DNA of 64,000 bases from Montifringilla adamsi (taxonomy: Eukaryota > Chordata > Aves > Passeriformes > Passeridae), in NCBI GenBank assembly GCA_017590115.1, contig JAGGNK010003113.1:856209-920208 (forward strand). Reading direction: 5' to 3'. The stretch's first letter is position 1, and each line of letters begins with the position of its first letter. Below the pieces are notes generated by a model, which was given only the letters and a program-made list of their open reading frames with translations, did no database searches and had not been told where the DNA came from. This document shows positions 22,664 to 35,000 of this stretch, in pieces. The translations under genes and the position numbers were made by a program.

Positions 22664-23280
22664 CTGACGGAGCCCCGCCGCTCCCTCCTTCTTGCACATT
22701 TTGCACTCGAGGTGCCTTCGCGCCCCCCCGGCCGCCCCCCGGACTCAGGGAACGGCCCCCCGAAAGCTTTATGCACACACACAGCCCCCCTGCCACGGAG
22801 CTTGTCCCCCCCGCCTTGTTTTCCCTTTGAAAATAAGCTAAATCCATCAATCCAACCCTGCTCCTTGCTGGGGGGGGCTGGCAGGGGGTGTCTGGCTGCT
22901 CCCGGCCCCCTCCCCGCTCCGGTTTGGGGACCCCCCATGGCTGAAATAAGCTGTGCCTGTGGCCGGCAGGGGCTCGCAAAAGGGGGTGTCTGTTCCTGCC
23001 CCCCCGCCTGCTCCCGGGGGGCAGCCCCAGTGCCCAGGGCAGAGGTGGGCGCCTGCCCCCCCCTCGCCCCCCCCAGGGGGGTTTTTACTCTTTGTAATGT
23101 CATTTCTCTCTCTCGTTTTGGGGAGCCCCTGCCGGGGCGATGCCCCGGGAAGTGCCTGCAGGAATGCGCCCATTTGCACTAAGCCAAACTGCACAAAGAG
23201 GGGTCTTTTTGTTTTCCTTTATTTTTTTTTTTCCTTCGTGTGATTTTTATTTTTTAAATAAAATATATGAAAGTTGGTAT
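22664..23280 (+). other. SLC2A4RG: SLC2A4RG 3' untranslated region
   Basis: Follows the TGA at 22661-22663 and runs to the AATAAA at 23257-23262 within a T/A-rich stretch. C- and G-homopolymer runs (22722-23080) are frequent. No further coding sequence is seen. Confidence 0.7.
23257..23262 (+). terminator. SLC2A4RG: Poly(A) signal for SLC2A4RG (proximal)
   Basis: AATAAA, about 595 nt after the stop, preceded by a T-rich tract and followed by TGAAAGTTGGTATTTTT, a U/GU-rich region. Confidence 0.7.
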
Positions 23281-24125
23281 TTTTACCTACTCCCTCCCAC
23301 AGCACGAGAGCGCGCGGGCCGCGGCGCTGCGGCAGCGGGGTGCCTCCAGCCCTGGGCGGCTTTCAAGGGGTTTCATTCACTTTAAACCCCCTTTTTACCC
23401 AAAAAAAAACCCCAATTTTCCCCTCAAAACCCTTTCTCCCCTGTTGTCCTGTCATTCTCCAGCCCAGGCAGCAGCTCGGGTTTGGCCAGGCCGTGGCAGC
23501 CTGCTCCTCTCCCCATGCAGGGAGGGGACAGGGGGTGGTGGCCCTGCCACCCTCCTGCCCTGTGGGAAGGTTCCCTTTGCATCAGGGACCCCCCATTGCA
23601 GGGTCCCCCCTTGCAGGGTGGGACACTGCTTCGGCCCCATGGGTCAGGCTGGTGCTGTGCCCCCACTTTCCCCTCCAGGGATGTGATGTATCAGATCCAA
23701 AAGAAAAAAAAAATAAATACGTGGATTTTTTAAAATGAATCCTGTTCTTTAGTTACTGTTAAAACAGGCAGGGTGGGCACCCCGGGCCTCTGGGCACACC
23801 CAGACCCACTGTTGTCACCCCCCTCCTGCATCCCACATCCCCCAGGGGTGGCATCAGCCTGTGCATCCTCCTGGGAGTTACTTTAATTTCAGATAATGCC
23901 CAAAAAATAAGGAAACTGCCACCAACAGGCAGCAGGGAGGAAGGGAATGAGCTACAGGTGCCTGTCTGGGATGGGGAAGGGAAGGTGGAGGGAGCAGCAC
24001 CCCCAGCCTGGGGGTGAGCAGGGCTCCCTGCTGGTCCCCATGTTGCCCCATCCTTCCACACAGGGCAAGAAGGAAAATAATAATATTTATGTAATTAAAA
24101 AATAAAAAAAAAAAAAGAAAAAGCA
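23281..24125. other. Convergent intergenic region between SLC2A4RG and ZBTB46
   Basis: A tail-to-tail gap of about 0.4-0.9 kb, depending on which SLC2A4RG end is used. It contains C-rich text, a possible distal poly(A) signal on plus, and an A-rich tract at 24096-24121. No gene recognised. Confidence 0.6.
23712..23717 (+). terminator. SLC2A4RG: Possible distal poly(A) signal for SLC2A4RG
   Basis: AATAAA inside an A-rich tract, followed by GTGGATTTTTT and CCTGTTCTTTAGTTACTGTT. It would add about 450 nt to the 3'UTR. Could be chance in A-rich DNA. Confidence 0.35.
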
Positions 24126-24152
24126 GACAAAATTGTAGCAGCAATTTCCCAA

Positions 24153-24158
24153 TTTATT
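24153..24158 (-). terminator. ZBTB46: Candidate distal poly(A) signal of ZBTB46
   Basis: TTTATT on plus, that is AATAAA on minus. It is the last such hexamer before the SLC2A4RG side and fits an end of the long 3'UTR near 24.13 kb. Other minus-strand AATAAA copies, for example at 24497-24502 and 25810-25815, could serve as earlier sites. Confidence 0.45.
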
Positions 24159-25429
24159 GAACTGATTGATTTTTGCAGGTATGTCTAAGCTAAATCCCAT
24201 CACAAAGGTTCTATCCGAGGGGCAGCCCCCGGCAGGTGAGGAACTGGGCAGCAACTAGAAAATAAAATCAGATTTACCTGAACTACATTGACAGAAAATC
24301 AGTACAACACAGCATGTTCTCCCACTGACTTCTGGTTACGAAATCTCCTCAACCTCCCCAAAATATTAAACACATCTTCAATACAAACACAGGTTTATAA
24401 TAATTAATATAAAGTCAGTATAATATAGAATATTCCCAGCAAAAAAAAAAAAAAATCAACAATCTTCAAACACCATCCTTTTTGTGTTTGTTCAGCTTTA
24501 TTTTTGTAGACAGGTTTAAAGCACGTTGAAAAATAAATATATATGAAAGCATACACACAGCACTCTGACTAGGGGGACTAAAAAAAAAGGTTGAAATTCA
24601 AAACACGACTCAGGATCTACAAAATCAAAGGAACCATTAATTATGGCTTTTGTAGGAGTCACAGGTGTCACAGAATGAGCGAAAATTAGATTATCTTTTA
24701 GAATATTGCAAAAAATTCCAGTTTTTGCATTGTTTTCATGGAGTGTCTTTCTTCAAGGGTGATGTGCAAAAGGGGGAGCTTTGAGGGGAGGTGCTCAGGG
24801 ACAGCCCCAAAACGCAGCCACCCACCCCAAAGCCACGGCTTTGCTTGGGGGAAATGGAGTGTTTAAAGGCAGGAGTGGGGAGAGGAAACAAAAGGGGAAG
24901 TAATGCTGGAGTGGGTTTCCTTCCGGACAAAAATTACTCATTTTTTTGTCCAAAAAACTGATTTTTGATTAAAGGGGAAAAAAAAAAAATAAAGAAAAGG
25001 GAAAGGACAAACACTTTGCAAACCTTCATTAGAGAAGTCCCCCTCTGCTGCCCCACAAAGCTGCTCTGCAGCTGTGAGGCTTTGGGGTGACCTTAAAAAC
25101 CACAAAACTGGGGAATTCATGATTTCAAGAATATTTCTGGAAATCCCAAATCAACACAAGGACCTTGTTTGTCTCCGTCCTTTAAGATGTTCTCCAAGTC
25201 CATGGATCCCTGGGATGTTTTCCAGAGGGCTCAGACAGGACGATGCCCTCTGCCCCATTCTCTCTACTCCTGGCACTCAGATTTAAAATAAAAAAATGAG
25301 GGTAATCAAGGAATTCAAGGAGGAACATTTACATGTACAAATGCTTTAAAAAATGAATTGCAAGTTCTCAAGAAGGAGTATATCCATGTTTTACCTCTAA
25401 GGGAGTTATTGTTGTGGAACTAAGTCTGT

Positions 25430-25461
25430 ATATATATACACACACATATATATATATATTT
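25430..25461. repeat. TA/CA dinucleotide microsatellite
   Basis: Tandem TATATATA then CACACACA then TATATATA in the presumed ZBTB46 3'UTR. Confidence 0.9.
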
Positions 25462-28400
25462 AGAAAAAATTAAAAAAAGGGAACCTCAGTGAAGTATACA
25501 AAGCCCTGAAGGGAATACAAAGACGAGATGCAGAACAGGCAGAATCAGTGGGGTTTTGTTTAAATCTCCAAGAGCAGAAGTTTGCATAGGCAGTATATCC
25601 GAGAGACCCCGGAGAGAAGCTGGAGGGATGCGACCACCTGGAGTGACTGATGAAGTTTATAAAGTTTCAGCATAAAAAACACGCCCAAAATTCCTGTTTT
25701 TCAAACGCAAGCCGGAGCGTGGAAGGTTAAAGATGAATCCCTGTGTTTCCAGCTCTGCACACCTCCCTCAGAACAAAGCACTTCAGTAGACATCAGGTGT
25801 TAGAAGGGTTTTATTTGGTACATGGTGTGTGTTAGTGGGACAGAAGCACGTGTGAGGTTATGACATGGGGAAAGTTAGTTTTTATGTGGATTTTCCATTT
25901 TTCCCTCCCTTTTTTTTTTTTTTTCTTTTTTTTTTTTTTTTGGCATCCTCAGTTCAAAAAGCCTCAAAGTGACACAATTTGGAAACACTCCTGAGCGCTA
26001 CCTGGCTCTCTGCCCACCTTTAATAAAAGCAAGGAAAGAAAAGAATAAAATATTTCCAAGGGAATTGTGAAGAAAGCTCAGTACTCCATAATTCTGATAA
26101 TAAAACTGAGTCACCCAAGGGCAGGGAGGAAGAGGAGGGCTTGGCCCACACCTGCTCCTCCTCCTCAGGTGGATGCACACACCAGCATTAGAGGGGATGG
26201 GCCAAGGCAATGTGACACAAATCCAGGGGTTTGAACTGTTTGGGCTTTAAAATTCTCTTTAAAATAGATTTTTACATATAAAAAGCAAAGCTAAAGATAA
26301 ATCTTTAAGTACTGTATGTATTTGTCTACATGCAACAGGTGAGGCTGCACATTCAGGACTTCAGGCACCCCCTAACCCCTCTGTATTTACAGGGTAAATG
26401 ACAATAAATAGCCCACACTCTGGGGGGGCCAAAATCAGGATAAGGGAACAGCCTCCTCACTCTCTGGGACCCCCCCAAAACCATTGGAAAAGGGTATATA
26501 AAGGTCCAATTGTGACATACTGGGTGGGTTTTTACAGCTTCTTAAATAGGGGAGGAGAGGAAAAGAAGCTAAAATGCAAAATGAGATTTTTACAAGTTAA
26601 GAAAAATGTTCTTACATGACCTGCTCTGCTCTTCCCGTATTTAAGGAAGAGGGTTATCCATGCTCACTGCCTAAAGCAACAAGTGCCACTAACTCCTCCA
26701 GTCCAAGGGGCAGCAGCAGCAGTGCTGGTGGGGCCCCACTGAGCCACACCGAGGATTTTAGGAAAGACCCGTATTCCTACAGCACTGAACACCCCCAAAT
26801 CCACGGGGCAGGAGCCTGGAGGCTCCCAATGGAAGCAATGGTGAACTGGGGTGATGGATGCAGAGAGAAGGTAGTGACTGTGTGCAAGGAACTGGGGACA
26901 GAGAAAGGGAGTGAATGCCATAAACCCAGGATGCAACTGGAAGGAGGGAAGGGAGAGAGAGCCCAGCTCCTGCAGGTGCCAGGACCCGGGCTTCCACCAC
27001 GCTCCATGAAATCCTGGCACCAAGTGGCTTAAATCCTTTCAGGTTATTTGCTTTACGGGGGTTTATTGTACAATGTACTTTTAATTCCTTTGCTGGGTGG
27101 AACCACGCTTTTCCTCACGGACCACCAGGCCTGCAGGAAGGAAAATAGCACCTTGAGTCATTTGGCTTCTGGCAATGGGTTGTCTTTCATGGCAGGTTTC
27201 AAGGTACCACAGTCACAGACATTGTAAAAAATTGCTGGATGGTAAGGATGGAGTGAGGTCTTCAGCTTTTTTAAAAAATTTATTTTAAAAAGCACCAGAA
27301 GCAAAGAGGTGAAGGTAGAACAAGCTGTTTCTCAGGTATAAGACAATTCCAATACATGCTGTTGCTGTTGTTATTTAGGTGTAGCTGAAAGAAGGCAACA
27401 GTGGCCGATATGAACAGGGAGAATCCAACTATCTGGAACAGCCCCACAGAGTCTGAGGAGACGCTGGGAGAGAAACCTGGTTCTTATTTAAAGAAAAATG
27501 GTTTATCGGAAATTTTACATGGAACCAGTGCAACTAAAGCTGAAGGTTTTTGTCATGAATTAAGTAGGTGTTACACCTACCCATGATCAATGAGAATGTT
27601 GAGATTGGCAAGGAAGAACAAGGTACCCAGGTGAAATCCTGGCCCCACAAAAGTCCATGGGATGGGTGCAGGAAGATTTCACCCTGCTGGGATCTCCTCA
27701 CCTGGGCTTCTCAGCCATTCCCAGCTCATCCTGCACTTGGCTGAACGCCTTGGTTTTGCTACAGTTTGCATATATTTGTGAAAAAGGCAGCTGAGCAAAG
27801 GGAGAAAAGTGAAGATATTTGTGGAGAAGGATGACAGGTACAGAATTGTGTCCTCTAGAGCAAAAGGTGCTTCCAGAAGCACAAATGTGTTTCAGTGCCT
27901 GAGGATGACCAAGGCTGGAAGACAGGATGTGGGTAAGATGCCAGTAGGTCCAAGAAAAGTCACAATTCTTTTTTGATGGTGATTCTTCTGGAAGCTAAGA
28001 ATCCAAGAGAAGTATTTGTAAGGCTGTAATCTGACTTGCCTTTTGATCTATTTGGCTCCATAAAAAATAATTAAAACTCTTTAAACAACTTTGCAAAAGG
28101 CCTGTATCATCAGGGGAAGCCCTCCAACACATCCATCCATCTGCTTTCACAACCTTAGCTTGAAATTCCACTGCTGCTGGGATTTTAGCACAGACAAGGG
28201 GCAAAAAAACCCAACCAACCAACAAACCTGCTTTGGACACAAAGACCCGCCCGGTGCTCAGTTTGGAGTGGGAAGGGGAGGAGGATTCATGCTTCACCAG
28301 CCTCCCCACACCTGCAGAGACTCCACCTCCCTCTTGGGCAGCCTGGCTGACTTGGCTGAAGGGGTGGCCATGGCCAGGGGGTCACAGGGGGAAAAGGGAA

Positions 28401-28629
28401 AGGGAAAAGGGGGAAGGCGAAGTCAGTCGTGCCACTGGAAGTGACCCTGCTAAGACAGTGTCTGAGTGGAACAGAGAAGGACTTGTTTAGAAAACACAAG
28501 AGTTATTTTGCACACATGGACGACAACAAGGCTACTTAGTTTTTCCAACATACTCCTTCCTCCCCACCCTCCCTCCCCCTACAAACAACAGAGCGAAACA
28601 AAAAAAAAAACCCAAACAAAAAATAATCC

Positions 28630-29016
28630 CTAAGAAATCCAGGTAAAATCCTTGTCGTTCTCCCCAGAGTTGTCCTGCTCCTGCGGGGAGTCGACGTCTT
28701 TGTCATCATCTAAAATCACATCATCCTGTGACATCCCCACGTCATCCTTCCACTTGATGTCGTCGTCGTCTCCCATCTCCTCGTCTCCTTCCACTTTGAT
28801 GTCATCTGGATCTTCCATGTACTGCCCTTCCCCAGGGTAACACTCCTCTGGGGAGCCCTCTCCCCCGTTGTGGTCCAGGTGCCCGGCCATGCCGCGGCCG
28901 GAGCAGTCGGCGCAGACGCCGTGGCGGCGCGAGCCGTGCTTGATCCCCACGCTGGCTGCTGACATGAACACCCGGTTGCAAACCTTGCAGACGTATTTTT
29001 TATCTTTGCTGTGGAC
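28630..29016 (-). CDS. ZBTB46: ZBTB46 canonical exon 4 (last Cys/His cluster and acidic C-terminus)
   Basis: Starts [13 protein letters not shown] after acceptor CTCCAG, phase 0, and ends at the stop at 28632-28630. The first His completes finger 2 (HTLVH). The third cluster has an unusual Cys-x2-Cys...His...Cys-x2-Cys arrangement. The tail is Asp/Glu-rich, as in human, and longer in the DDDD-type stretch. Confidence 0.94.
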   Translation of the reverse strand, partial: VHSKDKKYVCKVCNRVFMSAASVGIKHGSRRHGVCADCSGRGMAGHLDHNGGEGSPEECYPGEGQYMEDPDDIKVEGDEEMGDDDDIKWKDDVGMSQDDVILDDDKDVDSPQEQDNSGENDKDFTWIS

Positions 29017-32000
29017 CTGGAGAAGAAGAAAGACCACAGAGGTGAGTGCCAACGGAGATGGAATGAGTGCTGCTCCCGTGTCCTTGCAAAGGCAAATCCA
29101 CAATGGCTACCTGAGATCACAACTGGCTTCCACCAGGAACTCAAACCCACCACCATTAATTCAACCCTGCAATGATGACACACAATGGAAAGTCCTTTGG
29201 GACTGCCTGCTCATCATCACACTCATAAGTAAGAGACAAACTTCTACCATAATTTTTTTTTCTTCCTTTTTCCTTCTGTTTTTCTGGGGTGCAATAGTTG
29301 TGTCACAACCACCATCAAGAGGAAAATGTTAAAAAGAAATAAAGAAACAATCCACAAGCACCAGTTCTGTTCAGAGAAGAACAACCCTGATCAAACCAGT
29401 GTTAATGTCATGGTGATTTAGTGGTCTCCCTCCTGATCCCACTGCTGCCCAGAGCCAAAGAACAGGAGCACTTGGAATATCTCCTGTATCTCCCAAAAAA
29501 TGCATCTGAATGCTCTTCTCACCTTATTTCTGACTACTTTGGTTTGACAAAAATGTTTCTCTTCCATAACTCATGCTGCAAGAATCCTGGGCATATGAAG
29601 CTATCACAGAATATGTGGCCAGTAAAGGAAGCAAGGAAAATGCTCTACAGGATAAAAGAATTCATTTCCAGAGCCAAACTGCACTATCCAATGAGCAGAA
29701 TTGCATACTTAGAGAAGCACAAAACACCTGTTTAAAGGTGAAATCTGTCCCTGGCCAATTTTGCCCTGCATGGAAGGCAAGGAGCTTGTCAAACCATCCA
29801 CCTGCTCCTCTGCCAAAGGAAAGCAGAGCAGAGAGAACTCCCAAACTTCACCACAAGGAGCCTCATCAGGTACTTTCACTTACACATACATATCTACATG
29901 TAAAATACACATTGGTTTTATTTATATCTAGAAAAGTTTAGTTGGAAGGGACCCATGACAATCTTCTAGTCCAACTGCCTGACTGCTTCAGGGCTGTCCA
30001 GTAGGTATTACAAATATGTATTTTTGTTTTATATATTTTTTTCTTTATTCTTTTATAGATTAACACCACATGGGGACAGCACAGGCACTCGATGCACTGA
30101 TCCTCAGGAGAGACTTTAGGAAGTGGTGTAGAAGCACACAAGGATCCAGTGCCAGTTCTGAGCAGCCCAGCAGCCACCAGAGCCTCAGGTACATATCACC
30201 AGCCCCTAATCCTTTTAAACTCATTTCTTCCTTTCATGCTCACAAAAGCCTGTGGAAAAGCTTTTGCTGATTAAAGTCCTTCCTTTTCTTTTAAAGCAGC
30301 TGCCTGGATGCCTGCTCCCTGCTCCTGCCTCAGCATGGGATCACCAGCTCCCACCACCTGACTCCACAGCCCTGCACTCTGGAATACCCAGCTGAGCTAA
30401 AGCTCTTTGGGAACAGGACAAATTGACCCACTGCAGCCCCTCAGCCCTCACTACTGCAGGACACTGGCTCAGGCTCTGTGCTGCACCGGTCCCAGCCGTG
30501 TTCAAAGACTGTGAGTGCCTCTGATGTGCTCTGGCTGCAGGTTCCCCTGCCCCAAACCAGTCCCCACGACATTCTTCTACTGCATCAAGCAAAGGCATTA
30601 AATTTTATTACTTTTTTAAAAGCAGTTGGACAGGGCTGCTCAGAGTCATCCAGCAGGATCTATAGGTATCACTCACTTTCAACTCGTACAAGAATGATTT
30701 TCAGGCATCAAAAGCTGAATAGGAGAACAGAAGGTGGTCAGGGGTGCAGAATAAGGGCTAAAAGAGCCATATAAAAAAGAAATTATAAAACAGGTACTAA
30801 ACCAATTTGTAATTATCACAGAATGGTTTGGGTTGGAAAGGACCTAAAAGCTGATCTAGTTCTGACCCTCTGCCATGGGCAGGGACATCTTCCACTAGAG
30901 CCAGCTAGTGGAAAAAACTGTAAAAAACTAAAATCACCTCTCTCCCTCTTTTTCAGTGCTGACAGTTCAGTCAGCAGATTCAAAGTGAGCCATATTCCTG
31001 GATGTAACTGAATAGAAATTAATTTTATTCCCTTTACAGCCAAATTAGTATTAAACACAGAAACAGCATTTGGCCCCCAGAACTGGAGAGTGCCATTAGA
31101 AAGATGATCATCTAACTGATTAAATGCCAATATTTCAAGGAAGAAAAGGGGAAATATGCTGACAACATCCTAAACTTATGAAAAAAAAATTAAAAAGGGA
31201 AAATTCTCAGAAATAAAATTCTGGAGGCAACCAGCTGGCAGGACAAGGTGTTCCCTGCTGCAAAACCAGTACCAGATCTCAAAACCTGCGTGCTTGCAGC
31301 AGGACTGAGCTCACGCTGGGATCTGCCTCCCGACCTCCAGCACCCCAAGGGAAGAAGGAAGGGACATCTCAGGGAGCAGGCAGTGCCCAAGCAGATGGCT
31401 GGGCACTCATCCAAACACACATGGGAGCAGTGAAGGAAGGGAAGGAGATGAGGGGGCACTGTGGAAAATTGCTCCAGGATCCCGGGCATCGTCGGTGGTG
31501 AGCCAGGCCTGCTGCTGGCACTGCTGCTGGAATTACTGCCTAGAAACTACCTGCTCTGCCACAACACCACCTCCTCAGCAAGCTTTGAGAACCTCTTCAG
31601 GATGGCCCATCATTTCTACTCTGAAAAGAAAAATAATCAAAGTTCAGCTTAAAATGCTGTTTCTGAAGAAGCTGTGAAGAGCCAGACACCAGCCCCAGCC
31701 TTGCAGTCAGAGCTGAGGAACCTCTTAACATGGTGTAACAGCATTTTGGACAACAAAGCATGGCCAGACCAGAGTAGCTTTGCCTCAAGTTCTTGCTGAG
31801 CAATGTGTTTTAAAGCTTTCTGCACCAAGTCATAGAATTGCAGAATTGTTAAGATTGGGAAAGGCCTCTAAGATCAAGTCCAATTATTCCTTCAGCACTG
31901 CCAAGTCCACCACTAAATCATGTCCCCAAAAGCCACATTTACAGGTTTGTTAAATCCTTCCAAGGATGGTGTCTCCCCTATTGTCCTGGGCAGCCTGTGC

Positions 32001-35000
32001 CAGGGCTGAACAACCCTTTCAGTGAAGAATTTTTTGCTAACATCCACCCAAAACCTTGGAAAGCTTCTAGCTGAGCTTGGAGAACGAGAGGAGGATGAAG
32101 AGGCAGCCAGCCACGAGGCCTTGGAAAGGCAGGGGAAAAAGATACAGGAGAAGCCTTCAGATGAGCCCTGAGTGGCAAACAAAATCCAGACTTTGAGAGG
32201 TGAGCTCCTGCTCTCTTTACCCTGAGCAGCAGGGCTGCTGCCCAGCACTGCCCTTACCAAGGTGTGGCGCTTCATGTGCTCCCGGCGGGTGAACTTCTTC
32301 CCACAGATCTCGCAGGGATAGGGCCTCTCTCCCGTGTGGGACCGCATGTGTCTCTTCAGGATGCACTGGTGCATGGCAGAAAAGCTGCAGTATGGGCACT
32401 TGAACTTCTTCCTGATGACTGTGAACTCGTTGACTGCAAGAGAGAAAGCACAACACGCAGATTAATCTCAGAACACCTCAAAACAGTCTTCTCGTTGACT
32501 ATTTCACTATTAAATTAGTTCACTGTGAAATCACTCTTACCCCTTAACCATCTATATATTTTTAATACTTATATTGTATTACTGCCCATTTATTATTAAA
32601 GCTAAGAGATTGAGTACCTCCATCAGAGCAGCTTTTGAACAAGTTGACACACAAACATTTAGCAACAGCCTGTTACAGACATTGCTTGCTTAAAGGGAAA
32701 ATGAAGAGGGCTGTCAACCTGCTAGAGTTCTGATTTATTATAAATGGTTAACCTAAATATCAAGATCTAAAATGCTAACAGTATTACTTCTGGAAGAAGC
32801 AGGGAGCCAGGAACAGAAGTCCACAAAGGTGGCACCAAACAGTGCCAGTGTTATTTATGGGGTGATGCAAGAACAGCATCACACACCCCAGGAGCAATTT
32901 GGTGAAGGAGAAGAGACTGAGGATGGCCCAGAGGAAACAGGACAGTTCCAATCACCTTGCTCTACATTACCCAGAGACAGTGCCACACACAAAATACAGC
33001 AGGTGAAAATGGAGTATTTGCTGCTTCCTGAGGGCACCACACACCCACTACAAGTTTGGACATGATTGACCACTAGGATGCTTTCTCCTGTTTCTCCTTC
33101 ATGCTATTGCTTCCTGTCAATGTGTTAATTTTCACATACTTTTCTCCTAATTATTGTTATTTCCCAAAGCAATATATTTACATAACAAGGAGGAGGGAAA
33201 AAAGAAAGAAAGTTCTGGTTAATCACTGTAACTTAGGTATTTGTAAATGGCTCCTGGTAAAGGAAACAGTCTATGGAGGAGACTTTGCTACTTTTATTTT
33301 TTTTAACAACCAGAATATGAAAATTCTTTGTCTTTTATTACAGGAAGATAATTTTTAAAATGTTCTCCTAGGGTTTAACACTCCCTCATCTATACATTCA
33401 GAGGCAAGGAGCCCACATTTTTCTACAGCAGGTAGCAATTTTATCATGCAAAGCTATTTATTATAAATTCATTTCCAGTCTGGTTTTGTAACCACTTGAT
33501 TTTGGTGACACATGCACTTGTAACAACCTTGTCACTATGTGTAGAAAAGGTGAGCAAGCTGTAAACTGAGCATGGGGAGTCAAGAGGGGACACAAACCCT
33601 CCTTCTCCAGCCCTGCTCTGCACCACACACACTGCAGAGACACAGGGAAATGCTGACTGGAGATCCTGACAGCAACCAGATCCTGGGAGCATGAAGAAAA
33701 AGTGCTTTAAGGAGAGAAACCCACAAAATCCCCTATTCCTGCATCACTGGGTTGTAGCTGATCCTGCTGTTCCCTCAGGGACCAGTGCCTGCTCCCCTTT
33801 CCTGCTCACCTCTCCCTTCCCTTCAGGGCTGAGCTGCTGCAAAGCTGAAAAGGCAACATCCAACACTGGGAGCATCAGCTCCTCCCCAGCCACCTGCTTC
33901 CAACACATCCATGGATTCCCAACAGCCTATTCCTGACTCTGTCCAAAATCCTTCATGCCTGCATTCAGCTTAAATCACTCAAAACCAATATTTTCAGCCT
34001 CTGTACTTAAAAATACTCACAGAACACTGTTTGCAGCTATAGTTTTATTGAAAACTATTTTTGCACCAAATAGCCACATATTTAGTTCTGGTATCTACAA
34101 AAGGAAACACCTCAAAACCAGCAGCATGGTCAGAAAAAGAACTGCATATTGCAGCGTTAACATTTTCACAGTCCTGTAAAATATATGCACCCACAGTACA
34201 TCTATTTAATGCACAAATACCAGCTTTGGTATGAGAATCATCTTTGTCTAAATGACAATATTTTATAGCAGCATTAAGTGTAGCAGCATTAAGGTCCTAA
34301 GAAATCATCTTTAACATGATCATCAAGGTGATAAACAGCAGCACCACGGGTAAAGAGTCCTGGATACAGCACCAAGAAATGGAGAAAGAAATAAAAACAG
34401 TGACACAGTAAAAATCTGTGTACTTAATGCCACTAAAATATTTATGGAAATGTGTGTTTTTAAAACCAACACAATAATGATTGGGAAAAAATCTTTGGTA
34501 TTGTCATTTCAAGTAACTTATTTCAGTGAGGCTGTTAAAGGACACAGGCTCCTACATCCCTGAGAGTAAAGGAAAAGCACTAGTGATGCCCGTGGAGCTG
34601 CTCTGGAGTAACTCTGTAAACTGTCATCTACTTAATAATCACTGAAATACTACATTCTTTGGGTTATTAGAAAGACTTCGCAAACTTCAGGAGAATTCCT
34701 TTCTGCTAAATCCTCTTTATATTTAAGGTTATAAATAGGAAGGTGCAATTTCACTGTCAGACTCACACCTCCCATCAGCTTCCCATGCCATTTCCCAACA
34801 GTAAAATCCTACTCCTAACACCTGTCATACAAAAACCCAATAAAGGTCTGCCCTGTTATACCCTTCAGTTCTAACAATTTAAAAAACCTAGTCCTGATCC
34901 TGAAGGGAAGCACTGGAAATTCCCAGTGCTGAAGTCAGGAAGCACTCTGATGCACAGGCCAGGGAAAATACTAAAACCTCTGTTAGAGACAGCAGAAAAA

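Larger units (their letters stand above)
24130..28629 (-). other. ZBTB46: ZBTB46 3' untranslated region (inferred)
   Basis: About 4.5 kb after the canonical ZBTB46 stop without coding sequence in either direction. It is AT-rich on its left side and holds a TA/CA dinucleotide tract (25430-25461) and a long T tract on plus (25909-25941). Frames of up to 138 codons on plus at 26.6-27.0 kb have no domain and look fortuitous. Extent inferred from poly(A) hexamers only. Confidence 0.5.
29017..32257 (-). other. ZBTB46: ZBTB46 intron between canonical exons 3 and 4
   Basis: 3.2 kb, no coding exon recognised on either strand. Contains three CR1 fragments, annotated separately. Confidence 0.8.

Noticed and set aside
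21811..23103. 430-codon open frame on minus
   Set aside because: Same repeat-driven cause, overlapping SLC2A4RG exons and 3'UTR in GC-rich DNA.
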